Positions 1-5,822 of a DNA stretch of 11,217 bases are shown one piece after another. The position numbers and the translations under genes were made by a program. The DNA comes from DASWOJ01 sp964242325 (GTDB taxonomy: Bacteria; Pseudomonadota; Alphaproteobacteria; Acetobacterales; Acetobacteraceae), in NCBI GenBank assembly GCA_964242325.1, contig CAXTCI010000177.1, positions 1 to 11,217 on the forward strand, given 5' to 3'. The notes beneath the pieces were generated by a model that ran no database searches, had not been told where the DNA came from, and saw only the letters and a list, made by a program, of their open reading frames with translations. The stretch's first letter is position 1. Every line of letters starts with the position of its first letter.

Positions 1-749
1 GCCGGGCGGATGAAGGCGTCCATCGCCGGCGCCGGGTCGAAGCCCGGCACCGGGGAGATCGCGCCCATGCCGCCCGTGTTCGGCCCGGTGTCGCCGTCGC
101 CCACCCGCTTGCGGTCTTGCGCCGCGCCCAGGAACACCGCGTCCGTGCCGTCGCACAGCGCGAACAGGCTGCACTCCCAGCCCTCCAGGAACTCCTCGAT
201 GACCACGGAGCGCCCGGAGTCGCCGAAGGCATGGCCCTCCATGATCAGGCCGATGGCGGCTTCGGCTTCCTCCTCGGTGGCGGCGACCACGACGCCTTTG
301 CCAGCCGCCAGGCCGTCCGCCTTCACCACGATGGGCGCGCCGCGGCGGCGGACGAAGTCGCGTGCGGCGTTCGGGTCGTCGAACCGCTCCCACCGGGCCG
401 TCGGGATGCCGGCGGCGTCGCACAGCTCCTTGGTGAAGGCCTTGCTGCCCTCCAACTGCGCGGCGGCGCGGCTGGGGCCGCAGCAGCGTATGCCGGCTGC
501 CGCCATGGCGTCGGCCAGGCCGGCGACCAGGGGGGCTTCCGGGCCGGGAACAACCAGGTCCACGGCGTTGCCGCGGGCAAACAGCACCAGGCCCTGCACA
601 TCCATCGCTTGCAGGCTGACGTTCTCGGCGATGGCTGCGGTGCCGGGGTTGCCCGGCGCGACCCACAGCTTGGTCAGCAGCGGAGACGCCGACAGCGCCC
701 AGGCCAGCGCATGTTCCCGCCCGCCCGATCCCACAATCAACACCCGCAT
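1..749 (-). CDS. purD: Phosphoribosylamine--glycine ligase (GAR synthetase), 5' part only
   Basis: The product joins glycine to 5-phosphoribosylamine using ATP, the second step of de novo purine synthesis, in the cytosol. The visible 249 residues are the N-terminal portion of a protein usually about 420-430 aa long; the rest lies beyond the left edge. It starts MRVLIVGSGGREHALAWAL (residues 1-19), the typical PurD N-domain. The PGPEAPLVAGLAD loop is at 68-80. The ATP-grasp segment VVKADGLAAGKGVVVA is at 141-156, and QDRKRVGDGDTGPNTGGMGA is at 211-230. The ATG at 749-747 is supported by GGAG 7 nt upstream (complement of 757-760). It is divergent from xseA with 48 bp between the two starts. No frameshift or missing key residue is seen in the visible part. 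Identification is secure. Confidence 0.97.
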   Translation of the reverse strand, partial: MRVLIVGSGGREHALAWALSASPLLTKLWVAPGNPGTAAIAENVSLQAMDVQGLVLFARGNAVDLVVPGPEAPLVAGLADAMAAAGIRCCGPSRAAAQLEGSKAFTKELCDAAGIPTARWERFDDPNAARDFVRRRGAPIVVKADGLAAGKGVVVAATEEEAEAAIGLIMEGHAFGDSGRSVVIEEFLEGWECSLFALCDGTDAVFLGAAQDRKRVGDGDTGPNTGGMGAISPVPGFDPAPAMDAFIRP

Positions 750-797
750 CACGCCGCTCCGCTTCAACTCGGCGCCGCCTTAGCATAGCCTGGCGCC
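750..797. promoter_or_regulatory. Divergent purD/xseA intergenic region
   Basis: These 48 bp separate the two divergent start codons, so they must hold the start-proximal signals for both genes unless the promoters lie inside the coding regions. The purD side has a clear GGAG (complement of 757-760). The xseA side has no convincing Shine-Dalgarno sequence before the ATG at 798. I see no clear -35/-10 pair. The regulatory role is inferred from layout only. Confidence 0.35.
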
Positions 798-2630
798 ATG
801 AACGACTTGCTGACCCCGGCGCCCGCCACCAACGTTCCCGAATACACCGTCTCCGAGATCAGCGGTGCGGTGAAGCGCACGCTGGAGGGCGCATTCGGCC
901 GCGTCCGGGTGCGGGGGGAGGTCACGGAGTTCAAGCGCTACCCGTCCGGGCACCTGTATTTCTCGCTGAAGGACGAGGGCGGCAAAATCAGCGGCGTCGT
1001 GTGGAAGGGCGCGGTGTCCAAGCTGGGACTGGTGCCGGAGAACGGGGTGGAGGTGATCGCCACGGGGCGTGTGTCCTCCTACGGGGAGCGCAGCAACTAC
1101 CAGCTCATCGTCGAGCGGATGGAGTATGCCGGCGCCGGCGCGCTGCTGGCGCGGATCGAGCTGCTGCGGGTGCGGCTGGCGGCGGAGGGCCTGTTCGGGG
1201 AGGACCGCAAGCGGCGCCTGCCGGTGCTGCCTGGGGTCGTGGGGGTGGTCACCTCGGCACAGGGCGCAGTGCTGCAGGACATCAAGACGACGATCCTGCG
1301 GCGCTTCCCCCGGCCAATCCTGCTGTGGCCGGTGCCGGTGCAGGGCGAGGGGGCGGCAGCGAAGATTGCGGCGGCCATCGCCGGGTTCGACCGGATCGTT
1401 GCGGGCGGCCCGGTGCCGCGTCCGGACGTGCTGATCGTCGCGCGCGGCGGCGGCAGCCTGGAAGACCTGATGGCCTTCAACGACGAGGCCGTGGTGCGCG
1501 CCGCCGCGGCCTGCCGCATCCCGCTGATCTCGGCAGTGGGGCACGAGACCGACCATACCCTAATTGATTTGGCCAGCGACCGGCGGGCGCCGACTCCGAC
1601 CGCTGCCGCCGAGCTGGCGGTGCCGTCCCGGACCGAGCTTGCCGCCAACCTGGCGCAGGAGGCCGCCCGCCTGGCCGCCGGTCTGCATCGCATGGTGCAG
1701 GAACGGCAGTTGCGGCTGGAGCGGGCGGTGCGCGGCTTGCCGGACCTGGCGGCCCTGGCCGGGAGCGCCCGGCAGCGGTTGGACGACCGGGCCGGACGCT
1801 TGGCGCTGGCGGTGCCAAATCTGCTGGCCGCCCGGCAGGCGCAACTGGACCGGGCCGCCCGTGGCCTGCCGGACCTGCCGGGGCGGGTATCGGCAGCCCG
1901 GCTGGCGGCGGACGGGCTGCACGGCCGGCTGCGCCTGGCGCTGCCCAACTTGGTGGTCGCCCGCCGTGCCGGGCTGGTCCGGGCCGAACGTGGAATGCCG
2001 GACCCCCGCCTGCGGATACGGGCGGCGCAGGACGCGGTGCGGGACAGCGCTGCACGGCTGACGCTGGCGCTGCCGGGCCTGGTCGCGGGACAGCGGGCTG
2101 CGCTGTCGCGGGCGGAGCGGGCGATGCCCGACCTACGCGGGCGCCTGCGGGCGTCGCAGGACCAGGTAAGGGACCGCAGCCTGCGGGTGTCGCTGGCTCT
2201 GCCGAACCTGGTGCGTGACCGCCGGGCCGAACTGGTGCGGGTCGGGCTACGCTTGCCGCCGCCGCGCAGCCTGCTGCCGCCGGCGCGCGGGGCCTTGACG
2301 CTGGCGTCATCCCAGCTGGCCGCGGCGCAGCGCCAGACGGTTGCCCGGCAGCGCGTCGTGGCCGACCGGACGCTGGACCGGTTGTCCCCTGCCCCGTTGC
2401 GTGCCGCCTTGCGGGAGGGCGCGGCGCGGCTTGACGGCCTTGCGGCCCGGCTGGCGTCGGTGTCGCACGAGGCGGTGCTGGCGCGCGGCTATGCCCTGGT
2501 GTTCCGGGGCGCCGATCCCGTGACCGATGCGTCCGCTGTCCGCCCCGGCGCGAAGCTGCGGCTGCGGTTCAGGGACGGCGAGGTTGCGGTGACGGCGGGT
2601 AAGGCCGGGCAGGCAGTGCTGCCGATTTAG
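798..2630 (+). CDS. xseA: Exodeoxyribonuclease VII large subunit with expanded C-terminal repeats
   Basis: This is the large, catalytic subunit of exonuclease VII, which with several copies of XseB degrades single-stranded DNA to oligonucleotides in the cytosol. Residues about 15-115 form the OB-fold (GEVTEFKRYPSGHLYFSLKD). The catalytic region carries ARGGGSLEDLMAFNDE from residue 215 and VGHETDHTLIDLASDRRAPT, with H249-E250-T251-D252-H253. The protein is 610 aa, against about 400-530 aa usual for the family (456 in E. coli). The excess is a repeat array of 43-residue units from residue 307 to 478 plus a partial fifth unit. The normal C-terminus follows (SHEAVLARGYALV, about 556-568). ATG at 798 gives the usual N-terminus (NVPEYTVSEISGAVKRTLEG); no good ribosome binding site precedes it. 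Identification is secure. The effect of the repeats is unknown. Confidence 0.97.
   Translation: MNDLLTPAPATNVPEYTVSEISGAVKRTLEGAFGRVRVRGEVTEFKRYPSGHLYFSLKDEGGKISGVVWKGAVSKLGLVPENGVEVIATGRVSSYGERSNYQLIVERMEYAGAGALLARIELLRVRLAAEGLFGEDRKRRLPVLPGVVGVVTSAQGAVLQDIKTTILRRFPRPILLWPVPVQGEGAAAKIAAAIAGFDRIVAGGPVPRPDVLIVARGGGSLEDLMAFNDEAVVRAAAACRIPLISAVGHETDHTLIDLASDRRAPTPTAAAELAVPSRTELAANLAQEAARLAAGLHRMVQERQLRLERAVRGLPDLAALAGSARQRLDDRAGRLALAVPNLLAARQAQLDRAARGLPDLPGRVSAARLAADGLHGRLRLALPNLVVARRAGLVRAERGMPDPRLRIRAAQDAVRDSAARLTLALPGLVAGQRAALSRAERAMPDLRGRLRASQDQVRDRSLRVSLALPNLVRDRRAELVRVGLRLPPPRSLLPPARGALTLASSQLAAAQRQTVARQRVVADRTLDRLSPAPLRAALREGAARLDGLAARLASVSHEAVLARGYALVFRGADPVTDASAVRPGAKLRLRFRDGEVAVTAGKAGQAVLPI
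1716..2231 (+). repeat. Four in-register 43-codon repeats inside xseA
   Basis: Four consecutive units of exactly 129 bp start at 1716, 1845, 1974 and 2103, with a partial fifth from 2232. At protein level each begins L-x-R-A-x-R-G-L/M-P-D and ends near R-L-x-L-A-L-P-N-L-V-x-x-R-R-A. By eye, units one and two agree at 23 of 43 residues. The copies have diverged at DNA level, so this is an old amplification kept in frame rather than a recent slippage tract. The array lies in the segment that forms the extended helical arm binding XseB in known XseA proteins. Confidence 0.9.
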
Positions 2631-2723
2631 GCAACTCCCTTTACATCTGGACCCCACAAGCCCATGTAGAGAGCGGCGCTTTTCGCGTTGGGTTCACGTG
2701 CTTTTGGAACGACGTCTTTCGAC

Positions 2724-2740
2724 CCCCGGCCTTGCCGGGG
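2724..2740. other. Stem-loop downstream of xseA / in the csp leader
   Basis: A perfect 7-bp stem CCCCGGC/GCCGGGG closes a CTT loop in the 194-bp gap between xseA and the cold-shock gene. No T-run follows, so it is not a classic intrinsic terminator. It could be the 3' end structure of xseA mRNA or part of a structured csp leader. The gap holds no open reading frame I would call a gene. Confidence 0.5.
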
Positions 2741-2814
2741 TGACCTGACTGCTCCGGTGCTCCCCATTGTTAAAAGTAATACGGCCTGCACCGCGCGGGC
2801 CGCCGTGTCTAAAT

Positions 2815-2818
2815 GGAG
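2815..2818 (+). promoter_or_regulatory. Ribosome binding site that sets the csp start
   Basis: GGAG lies 6 nt before the ATG at 2825. An in-frame ATG at 2813-2815 overlaps this site and would add four residues (MEHT) that cold-shock proteins lack. The downstream ATG is therefore the start. Confidence 0.8.
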
Positions 2819-2824
2819 CATACT

Positions 2825-3031
2825 ATGGCAGTCGGAACGGTTAAGTGGTTCAATGCACAGAAGGGCTTTGGCTTCATCCAGCCGGATGACGGCAGCAAGG
2901 ACGTGTTCGTGCACATCTCTGCAGTCGAGCGCGCCGGCATGGGGTCACTCAACGAGGGCCAGAAGCTGAGCTTCGAACTGGAGCGCGGCCAGCAGGGCAA
3001 GACCTCGGCGGTCAACCTGCAGGCGGCCTAA
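2825..3031 (+). CDS. Cold-shock domain protein (CspA family)
   Basis: This 68-residue protein is a single cold-shock domain, a five-stranded OB-fold that binds single-stranded nucleic acid and acts as an RNA chaperone in the cytosol. It begins MAVGTVKWFNAQ. RNP1 is KGFGFI at residues 13-18 and RNP2 is VFVHIS at 27-32; the C-terminus is GKTSAVNLQAA. The length is typical of the family. Expression may be controlled through the long, structured 194-bp upstream gap, as in many csp genes, but this is inference. Alphaproteobacteria usually have several csp paralogues and not all are cold-inducible, so I give no specific symbol. Three small conserved genes follow on the same strand. Confidence 0.95.
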   Translation: MAVGTVKWFNAQKGFGFIQPDDGSKDVFVHISAVERAGMGSLNEGQKLSFELERGQQGKTSAVNLQAA

Positions 3032-3040
3032 ACCCCTAGA

Positions 3041-3057
3041 GCCACCCGCGTGGTGGC
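3041..3057 (+). other. Stem-loop after csp
   Basis: A 6-bp perfect stem GCCACC/GGTGGC with loop CGCGT lies 9 nt after the csp stop and just before the ribosome binding site of the next gene. There is no T-run. It may stabilise the csp mRNA end or partly separate the two genes. Confidence 0.45.
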
Positions 3058-3074
3058 GGCCGGAGCTGACTGCT

Positions 3075-3269
3075 ATGTCACTTCATAAGTTCGGGTCCGG
3101 CCAAAAGGTGGATTTCTCCCCCAGCGCGTTCGATGGCAACGCGCCGCGGGGAAGCTATATCGTGGTGAAGCAGATGCCCAGCGAAACCCGGGACCTGCAA
3201 TATCGCATCAAGAACGCCCGCGACGGGCACGAGCGCGTCGTGCGGGAAAGCCAGCTCGGCCAAAGCTGA
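3075..3269 (+). CDS. Conserved small hypothetical protein (64 aa)
   Basis: The function is unknown. The sequence resembles a small protein family I recognise from alphaproteobacteria, with the pattern F-x-x-G-Q-x-V near the N-terminus, then G-S-Y-x-V-V (here GSYIVVKQMP, residues 26-35), L-Q-Y-R-I-K-x-A (41-48) and H-E-R-V-V-R-E-S-Q-L (52-61). The alternating short strand-like segments suggest a small beta-barrel (SH3-like), which is inference. There is no signal peptide, membrane segment or cysteine. The ATG at 3075 has GGAG 9 nt upstream (3062-3065). It starts 43 nt after csp and may be cotranscribed with it. Its stop codon lies inside an 8-bp stem (3250-3257 with 3268-3275). Confidence 0.85.
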   Translation: MSLHKFGSGQKVDFSPSAFDGNAPRGSYIVVKQMPSETRDLQYRIKNARDGHERVVRESQLGQS

Positions 3270-3350
3270 GCTGGCACCCCAGGACGGGAGTCCGGGGACC
3301 GACCAACAGGCTTCCGGCCCGGGGCAGTGCGTTGTGCGCTGCCCTGGGCC
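3250..3350 (+). other. Cluster of three hairpins in the spacer between two small genes
   Basis: Three stems follow one another. GCCAGCTC (3250-3257) pairs with GAGCTGGC (3268-3275), across the stop codon of the 64-aa gene. CCCC-A-GGAC (3277-3285) pairs with GTCC-GGGG (3290-3297) around a GGGA loop. A 15-bp stem pairs 3316-3330 with 3336-3350 around GTTGT, with two G-U pairs. None is followed by a T-run. The 108-bp spacer has no gene. It could be a processing or stabilising region, an attenuator-like leader for the 65-aa gene, or a small RNA. The pairing is seen directly; the role is not known. Confidence 0.6.
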
Positions 3351-3377
3351 GTGCCGTATCTGCCGTAGGGACATACG

Positions 3378-3575
3378 ATGGTCTTCAAGCCCAACTATAA
3401 CCTGCAGCGGGCCGAGCGGAACCGCGCCAAGCAGGCCAAGAAAGACGAGAAGCTGCGCGAGAAGGAAGAAGCCGCCGCCAAGCGCAAGGCGATCATAGAT
3501 GCCGGCGGCATTCCGGACGACCCGATGGTCGCGCCCAACCCGGCAATGGATGGCCTGCCCGAGGCCGAGAGCTGA
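3378..3575 (+). CDS. Conserved small charged hypothetical protein (65 aa)
   Basis: The function is unknown. It begins MVFKPNYNLQRAERNRAKQA, similar to a widespread small alphaproteobacterial family whose members start with F-K-P-N-Y and continue as a lysine/arginine/glutamate-rich helix. Residues about 9-42 are almost continuously charged (KDEKLREKEEAAAKRKA) and likely form one long helix or coiled coil. The tail is Pro/Asp-rich (GGIPDDPMVAPNP). There is no signal peptide or membrane segment, so it is probably cytosolic and might bind nucleic acid or ribosomes, which is inference from charge alone. The ATG has GGGA 6 nt upstream (3368-3371). It ends 1 nt before the next gene, so the two are likely translated from one message. 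Confidence 0.85.
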   Translation: MVFKPNYNLQRAERNRAKQAKKDEKLREKEEAAAKRKAIIDAGGIPDDPMVAPNPAMDGLPEAES

Positions 3576-3576
3576 C

Positions 3577-3834
3577 ATGGCAGTCAGGAAGCGGGTTGAG
3601 AGCAGCTTCGTCGCCTTCGACGTGACCTATGTCGACGGAACCCGCACCAGCAACCGCCGGGTGCCGAGCACTGCGCTGGGCGGCCTGGACGGAGACGAGC
3701 CGGCGAAGGAAATCATCCGGGAGCAGGACGCCGCCATTGGTGCTGCATCGGGCAAGCCGCGCCCGGAGATCGCCGCGGTGGAACGCTCGCCGTTGCCCGA
3801 GGTCGTGAAGCTGCCGGCCAAGAAGAAGTTCTAG
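3577..3834 (+). CDS. Conserved small hypothetical protein (85 aa)
   Basis: The function is unknown. The sequence MAVRKRVESSFVAFDVTYVD, then DGTRTSNRRVP (residues 20-30), LGGLDGDEPA and I-I-R-E-Q-D (to about residue 50) matches a small protein family I recognise from alphaproteobacteria. A beta-rich N-terminal half is followed by a helix and a Pro/Lys-rich tail ending in PAKKKF. There is no signal peptide or membrane segment. I chose ATG 3577 because it begins 1 nt after the stop of the 65-aa gene and gives the family-like N-terminus. The frame stays open upstream to an ATG at 3499, but that would lie wholly inside the 65-aa gene. The convergent lpxL-like gene and a repeat element follow immediately. 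Confidence 0.85.
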   Translation: MAVRKRVESSFVAFDVTYVDGTRTSNRRVPSTALGGLDGDEPAKEIIREQDAAIGAASGKPRPEIAAVERSPLPEVVKLPAKKKF

Positions 3835-3847
3835 ATCCCTGCTGCTG

Positions 3848-3980
3848 CTCCCTTTGGGAGAGGGTCGGGGTGAGGGAAACGGCAGGCACCGCCGTCTCCT
3901 AGGAGCGGGCAGTCCTGCCAGGATCGAAGGGCGTGAGGGTGGCTTCCCTCACCCCGACCCTCTCCCGGAGGGAGAGGGAG
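3848..3980. repeat. Dispersed inverted-repeat element, copy A (REPIN-like)
   Basis: Two arms of 23 bp match perfectly in inverted orientation: 3856-3878 (starting GGGAGAGGGTCGGGGTGAGG) and 3944-3966. They are separated by 65 bp. Each end is also a hairpin: CTCCC-TTT-GGGAG at 3848-3860, and CCCTCTCCC-GGA-GGGAGAGGG at 3958-3978. The same design recurs at 7826-7987 and from 11086 to the window end. The element lies at a convergent gene junction, and its right end overlaps the final codons of the lpxL-like gene. Confidence 0.9.
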
Positions 3981-4872
3981 AAGAAGGCGTTGCTTCCCTC
4001 GGCCAGCGGCGGTGCAGCCAGAGCCATGCTTCCGGCTTGTACCTGATCCAGGCTTCCAGCCGGTCATTCATCGTCTGGGTCAACGCGGCGATATCGGCAT
4101 CGCGGTCGCCGCTGTCCGGCAGGGTCATCGGTGGTTCGCACGTCACGCGGAAGCGCGCCGGGCCGATCCGCTCGACCCATCCGGGGATCACCGGGCAGCG
4201 TAGCCGCAGAGCCAGGACGGCAAGGGCTGGGGCAGTCATTGCGGGCAGGCCGAAGAAGCGGGCGGGGATGCCATCATTCATCTTCTGGTCCATCAGCATC
4301 CCTAGACGGCCGCCTCCCCGCAGGTGCTTCATCGCCAGCATGGCTCCGGCTGCGCCTTTTGGGAACATCCCGACGTCGTAGCGCATGGCGCGGCGGCGCA
4401 GGTCCAGCAGCAGCGCGTCAATCTCTGGGTTCTCGATGGTGCGATACATGCTGTGGAACGGCACGCCGGCGGCAGCGGCGGCCACCGGAAGCGCTTCCCA
4501 GTTGCCGATATGGCCGCTGAATAGGATCGCCGGGCCGGTGCCGGCCAGCAACGGCTGCAGCGTCTCCACACCGGCGAGTTCCCACCCCGGGCCGGCAGCC
4601 GCCGGGCCGAGGTCGGCGAGGTGCGGCAGTTCGCCGACGGTACGGCCCAGGTTTTCCCATACGCCGCGCACAATCCGGCTCCGGGCGGCGGCGTCTAGCT
4701 CCGGCATGGCCGCGCGCAGGTTGGCGTGGGCGACGCGCGACACCGGCAGCAGCGGGCCGACAGTCCGGGCCACGACGCCACATAGGTTGCTGGCGCGGAC
4801 CGGACCAAGCCTGAGCAGGAGCCGCAGCGCGCCGCGGGCCAGCGCGCCCTCGATCCGGTGCAGCGACTTCAT
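3949..4872 (-). CDS. lpxL: Lipid A biosynthesis (KDO)2-lipid IVA acyltransferase family, LpxL/HtrB-like
   Basis: This family transfers a secondary acyl chain from acyl carrier protein to lipid A at the inner membrane. The catalytic H-x4-E motif is present as HIGNWE, with H121 and E126. Other family marks are YRTIENPEID (143-152), LMDQKMNDGIPARFFG (193-208), CPVIPGW (226-232) and the C-terminal WIRYKPEAWLWLHRRWP (275-291). The protein is 307 aa, usual for the family. The final residues (about 296-307, SSPSPSGRGSG) and the stop come from repeat copy A rather than from family sequence, which normally ends soon after the HRRW segment. The ATG at 4872 overlaps the lpxK stop by 4 nt, so it is the last gene of the coupled operon. 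The family is secure; which acyl chain and position it modifies cannot be told. Confidence 0.9.
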   Translation of the reverse strand: MKSLHRIEGALARGALRLLLRLGPVRASNLCGVVARTVGPLLPVSRVAHANLRAAMPELDAAARSRIVRGVWENLGRTVGELPHLADLGPAAAGPGWELAGVETLQPLLAGTGPAILFSGHIGNWEALPVAAAAAGVPFHSMYRTIENPEIDALLLDLRRRAMRYDVGMFPKGAAGAMLAMKHLRGGGRLGMLMDQKMNDGIPARFFGLPAMTAPALAVLALRLRCPVIPGWVERIGPARFRVTCEPPMTLPDSGDRDADIAALTQTMNDRLEAWIRYKPEAWLWLHRRWPREATPSSPSPSGRGSG

Positions 4873-5822
4873 TGCAGGGTGTCCAGCAGCGCCTGGATGC
4901 CAGTTGGGTCATCCCACGCCAGGGACACGCCCACGACCAGCACGCGCGCGCGCGGGCCGGGCGACAGGCGCACCGCGTCCTTTGGCGTGGTGGCCGGCTC
5001 GGCGCCTAGGGCCGTGGCCCGGTGGAACAGCCCGTCCAGTTCCGGCGCCGTGAAACGGTGGTGATCGGGGAAACCGATGGTGGCCGCAACCTCGGCCCCG
5101 GTGTCGTGCAGCATTTGAAAGAACTTGGACGGCCGGGCGATGCCGGCGAAGGCCAGCACGCGGCGGCCTCGCAGCGATTGGTCCGGCTTCAACTGTGCCG
5201 TCAGCACGGGCATGTCCCGGGGCAGCGCGGCTCGTGCGCCCGCGGCGTCGGGACCGACCAGCACGGCCGCCTGGCAGCGCGCCGCCGCCGCTGCTACCGG
5301 CTCCCGCAGCGGCCCGGCCGGCAGCACGCGTCCGTTGCCGAACCCGGATGCTCCGTCCACCACCAGCAGCGCCAGGTCCTGCACCAGGCCGGGGTTCTGC
5401 AAACCGTCATCCATCACCAGCATCCCCGCCCCGGCTGCCACCGCCGCACGAGCGCCCGCAGCGCGGTCGGCGGATACCCAGGTCGGGGCGGCGGCGGCCA
5501 GCAGCAGCGGCTCGTCCCCTACCAGCGCGGCGCCGTGAATGGCGGGATTCACCCGCACGACGCCGCTGGTCCGTCCGCCATAGCCGCGGGTCAGGCAATG
5601 CACGGCCACGCCGCGGGATTGCAGCCGCCGCACCAAGTCCAGCACCAGGGTCGTCTTGCCCGCGCCGCCCACGCCGGCATTGCCGCAGCACAGCACCGGC
5701 ACCGGCGCCCGCCACCCTGGCCGGGCCACTCGTCGCGCCGTGCTCCGTGCCACCAGGGCCGATAGGGGTGACAGCAAGCGGGGCAGGACGCCGTCATGCG
5801 CCCAGAACCGGGGCGGCATCAT
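4869..5822 (-). CDS. lpxK: Tetraacyldisaccharide 4'-kinase
   Basis: LpxK phosphorylates the 4' position of the lipid A disaccharide precursor with ATP, giving lipid IVA, at the cytosolic face of the inner membrane. The 317-aa length is normal. The N-terminus MMPPRFWAHDGVLPRLLSPL leads to the P-loop GNAGVGGAGKTT at residues 48-59. LTRGYGG (77-83), GDEP (102-105), the metal-binding DDGLQN (138-143) and GFGNGRVLPAGPLREP (160-175) follow. The usual P-loop in this family reads G-G-T-G-K-T-P; here it is G-G-A-G-K-T-T, which keeps the Lys-Thr pair. The start is at 5822 within ATGATG, where the first ATG overlaps the waaA stop by 4 nt; 5819 is an alternative. Translation is probably coupled to waaA. 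Identification is secure. Confidence 0.95.
   Translation of the reverse strand: MMPPRFWAHDGVLPRLLSPLSALVARSTARRVARPGWRAPVPVLCCGNAGVGGAGKTTLVLDLVRRLQSRGVAVHCLTRGYGGRTSGVVRVNPAIHGAALVGDEPLLLAAAAPTWVSADRAAGARAAVAAGAGMLVMDDGLQNPGLVQDLALLVVDGASGFGNGRVLPAGPLREPVAAAAARCQAAVLVGPDAAGARAALPRDMPVLTAQLKPDQSLRGRRVLAFAGIARPSKFFQMLHDTGAEVAATIGFPDHHRFTAPELDGLFHRATALGAEPATTPKDAVRLSPGPRARVLVVGVSLAWDDPTGIQALLDTLQ

Noticed and set aside
117..788. Plus-strand open frames opposite purD
   Set aside because: PurD on the minus strand has full family motifs. The opposite frames give no recognisable protein.
1716..2231. The xseA array read as a CRISPR or simple DNA tandem repeat
   Set aside because: The units are conserved at protein level but diverged at DNA level, and they have no repeat/spacer alternation.
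1477..2310. Long Ala/Pro-rich minus-strand open frame opposite xseA
   Set aside because: It is a by-product of high GC and the codon bias of xseA. The composition is low complexity and there is no domain, while xseA on the other strand is certain.
3896..3905. CTCCTAGGAG palindrome inside the spacer of repeat copy A
   Set aside because: It is only 10 bp, absent from copies B and C, and likely chance within GC-rich DNA.
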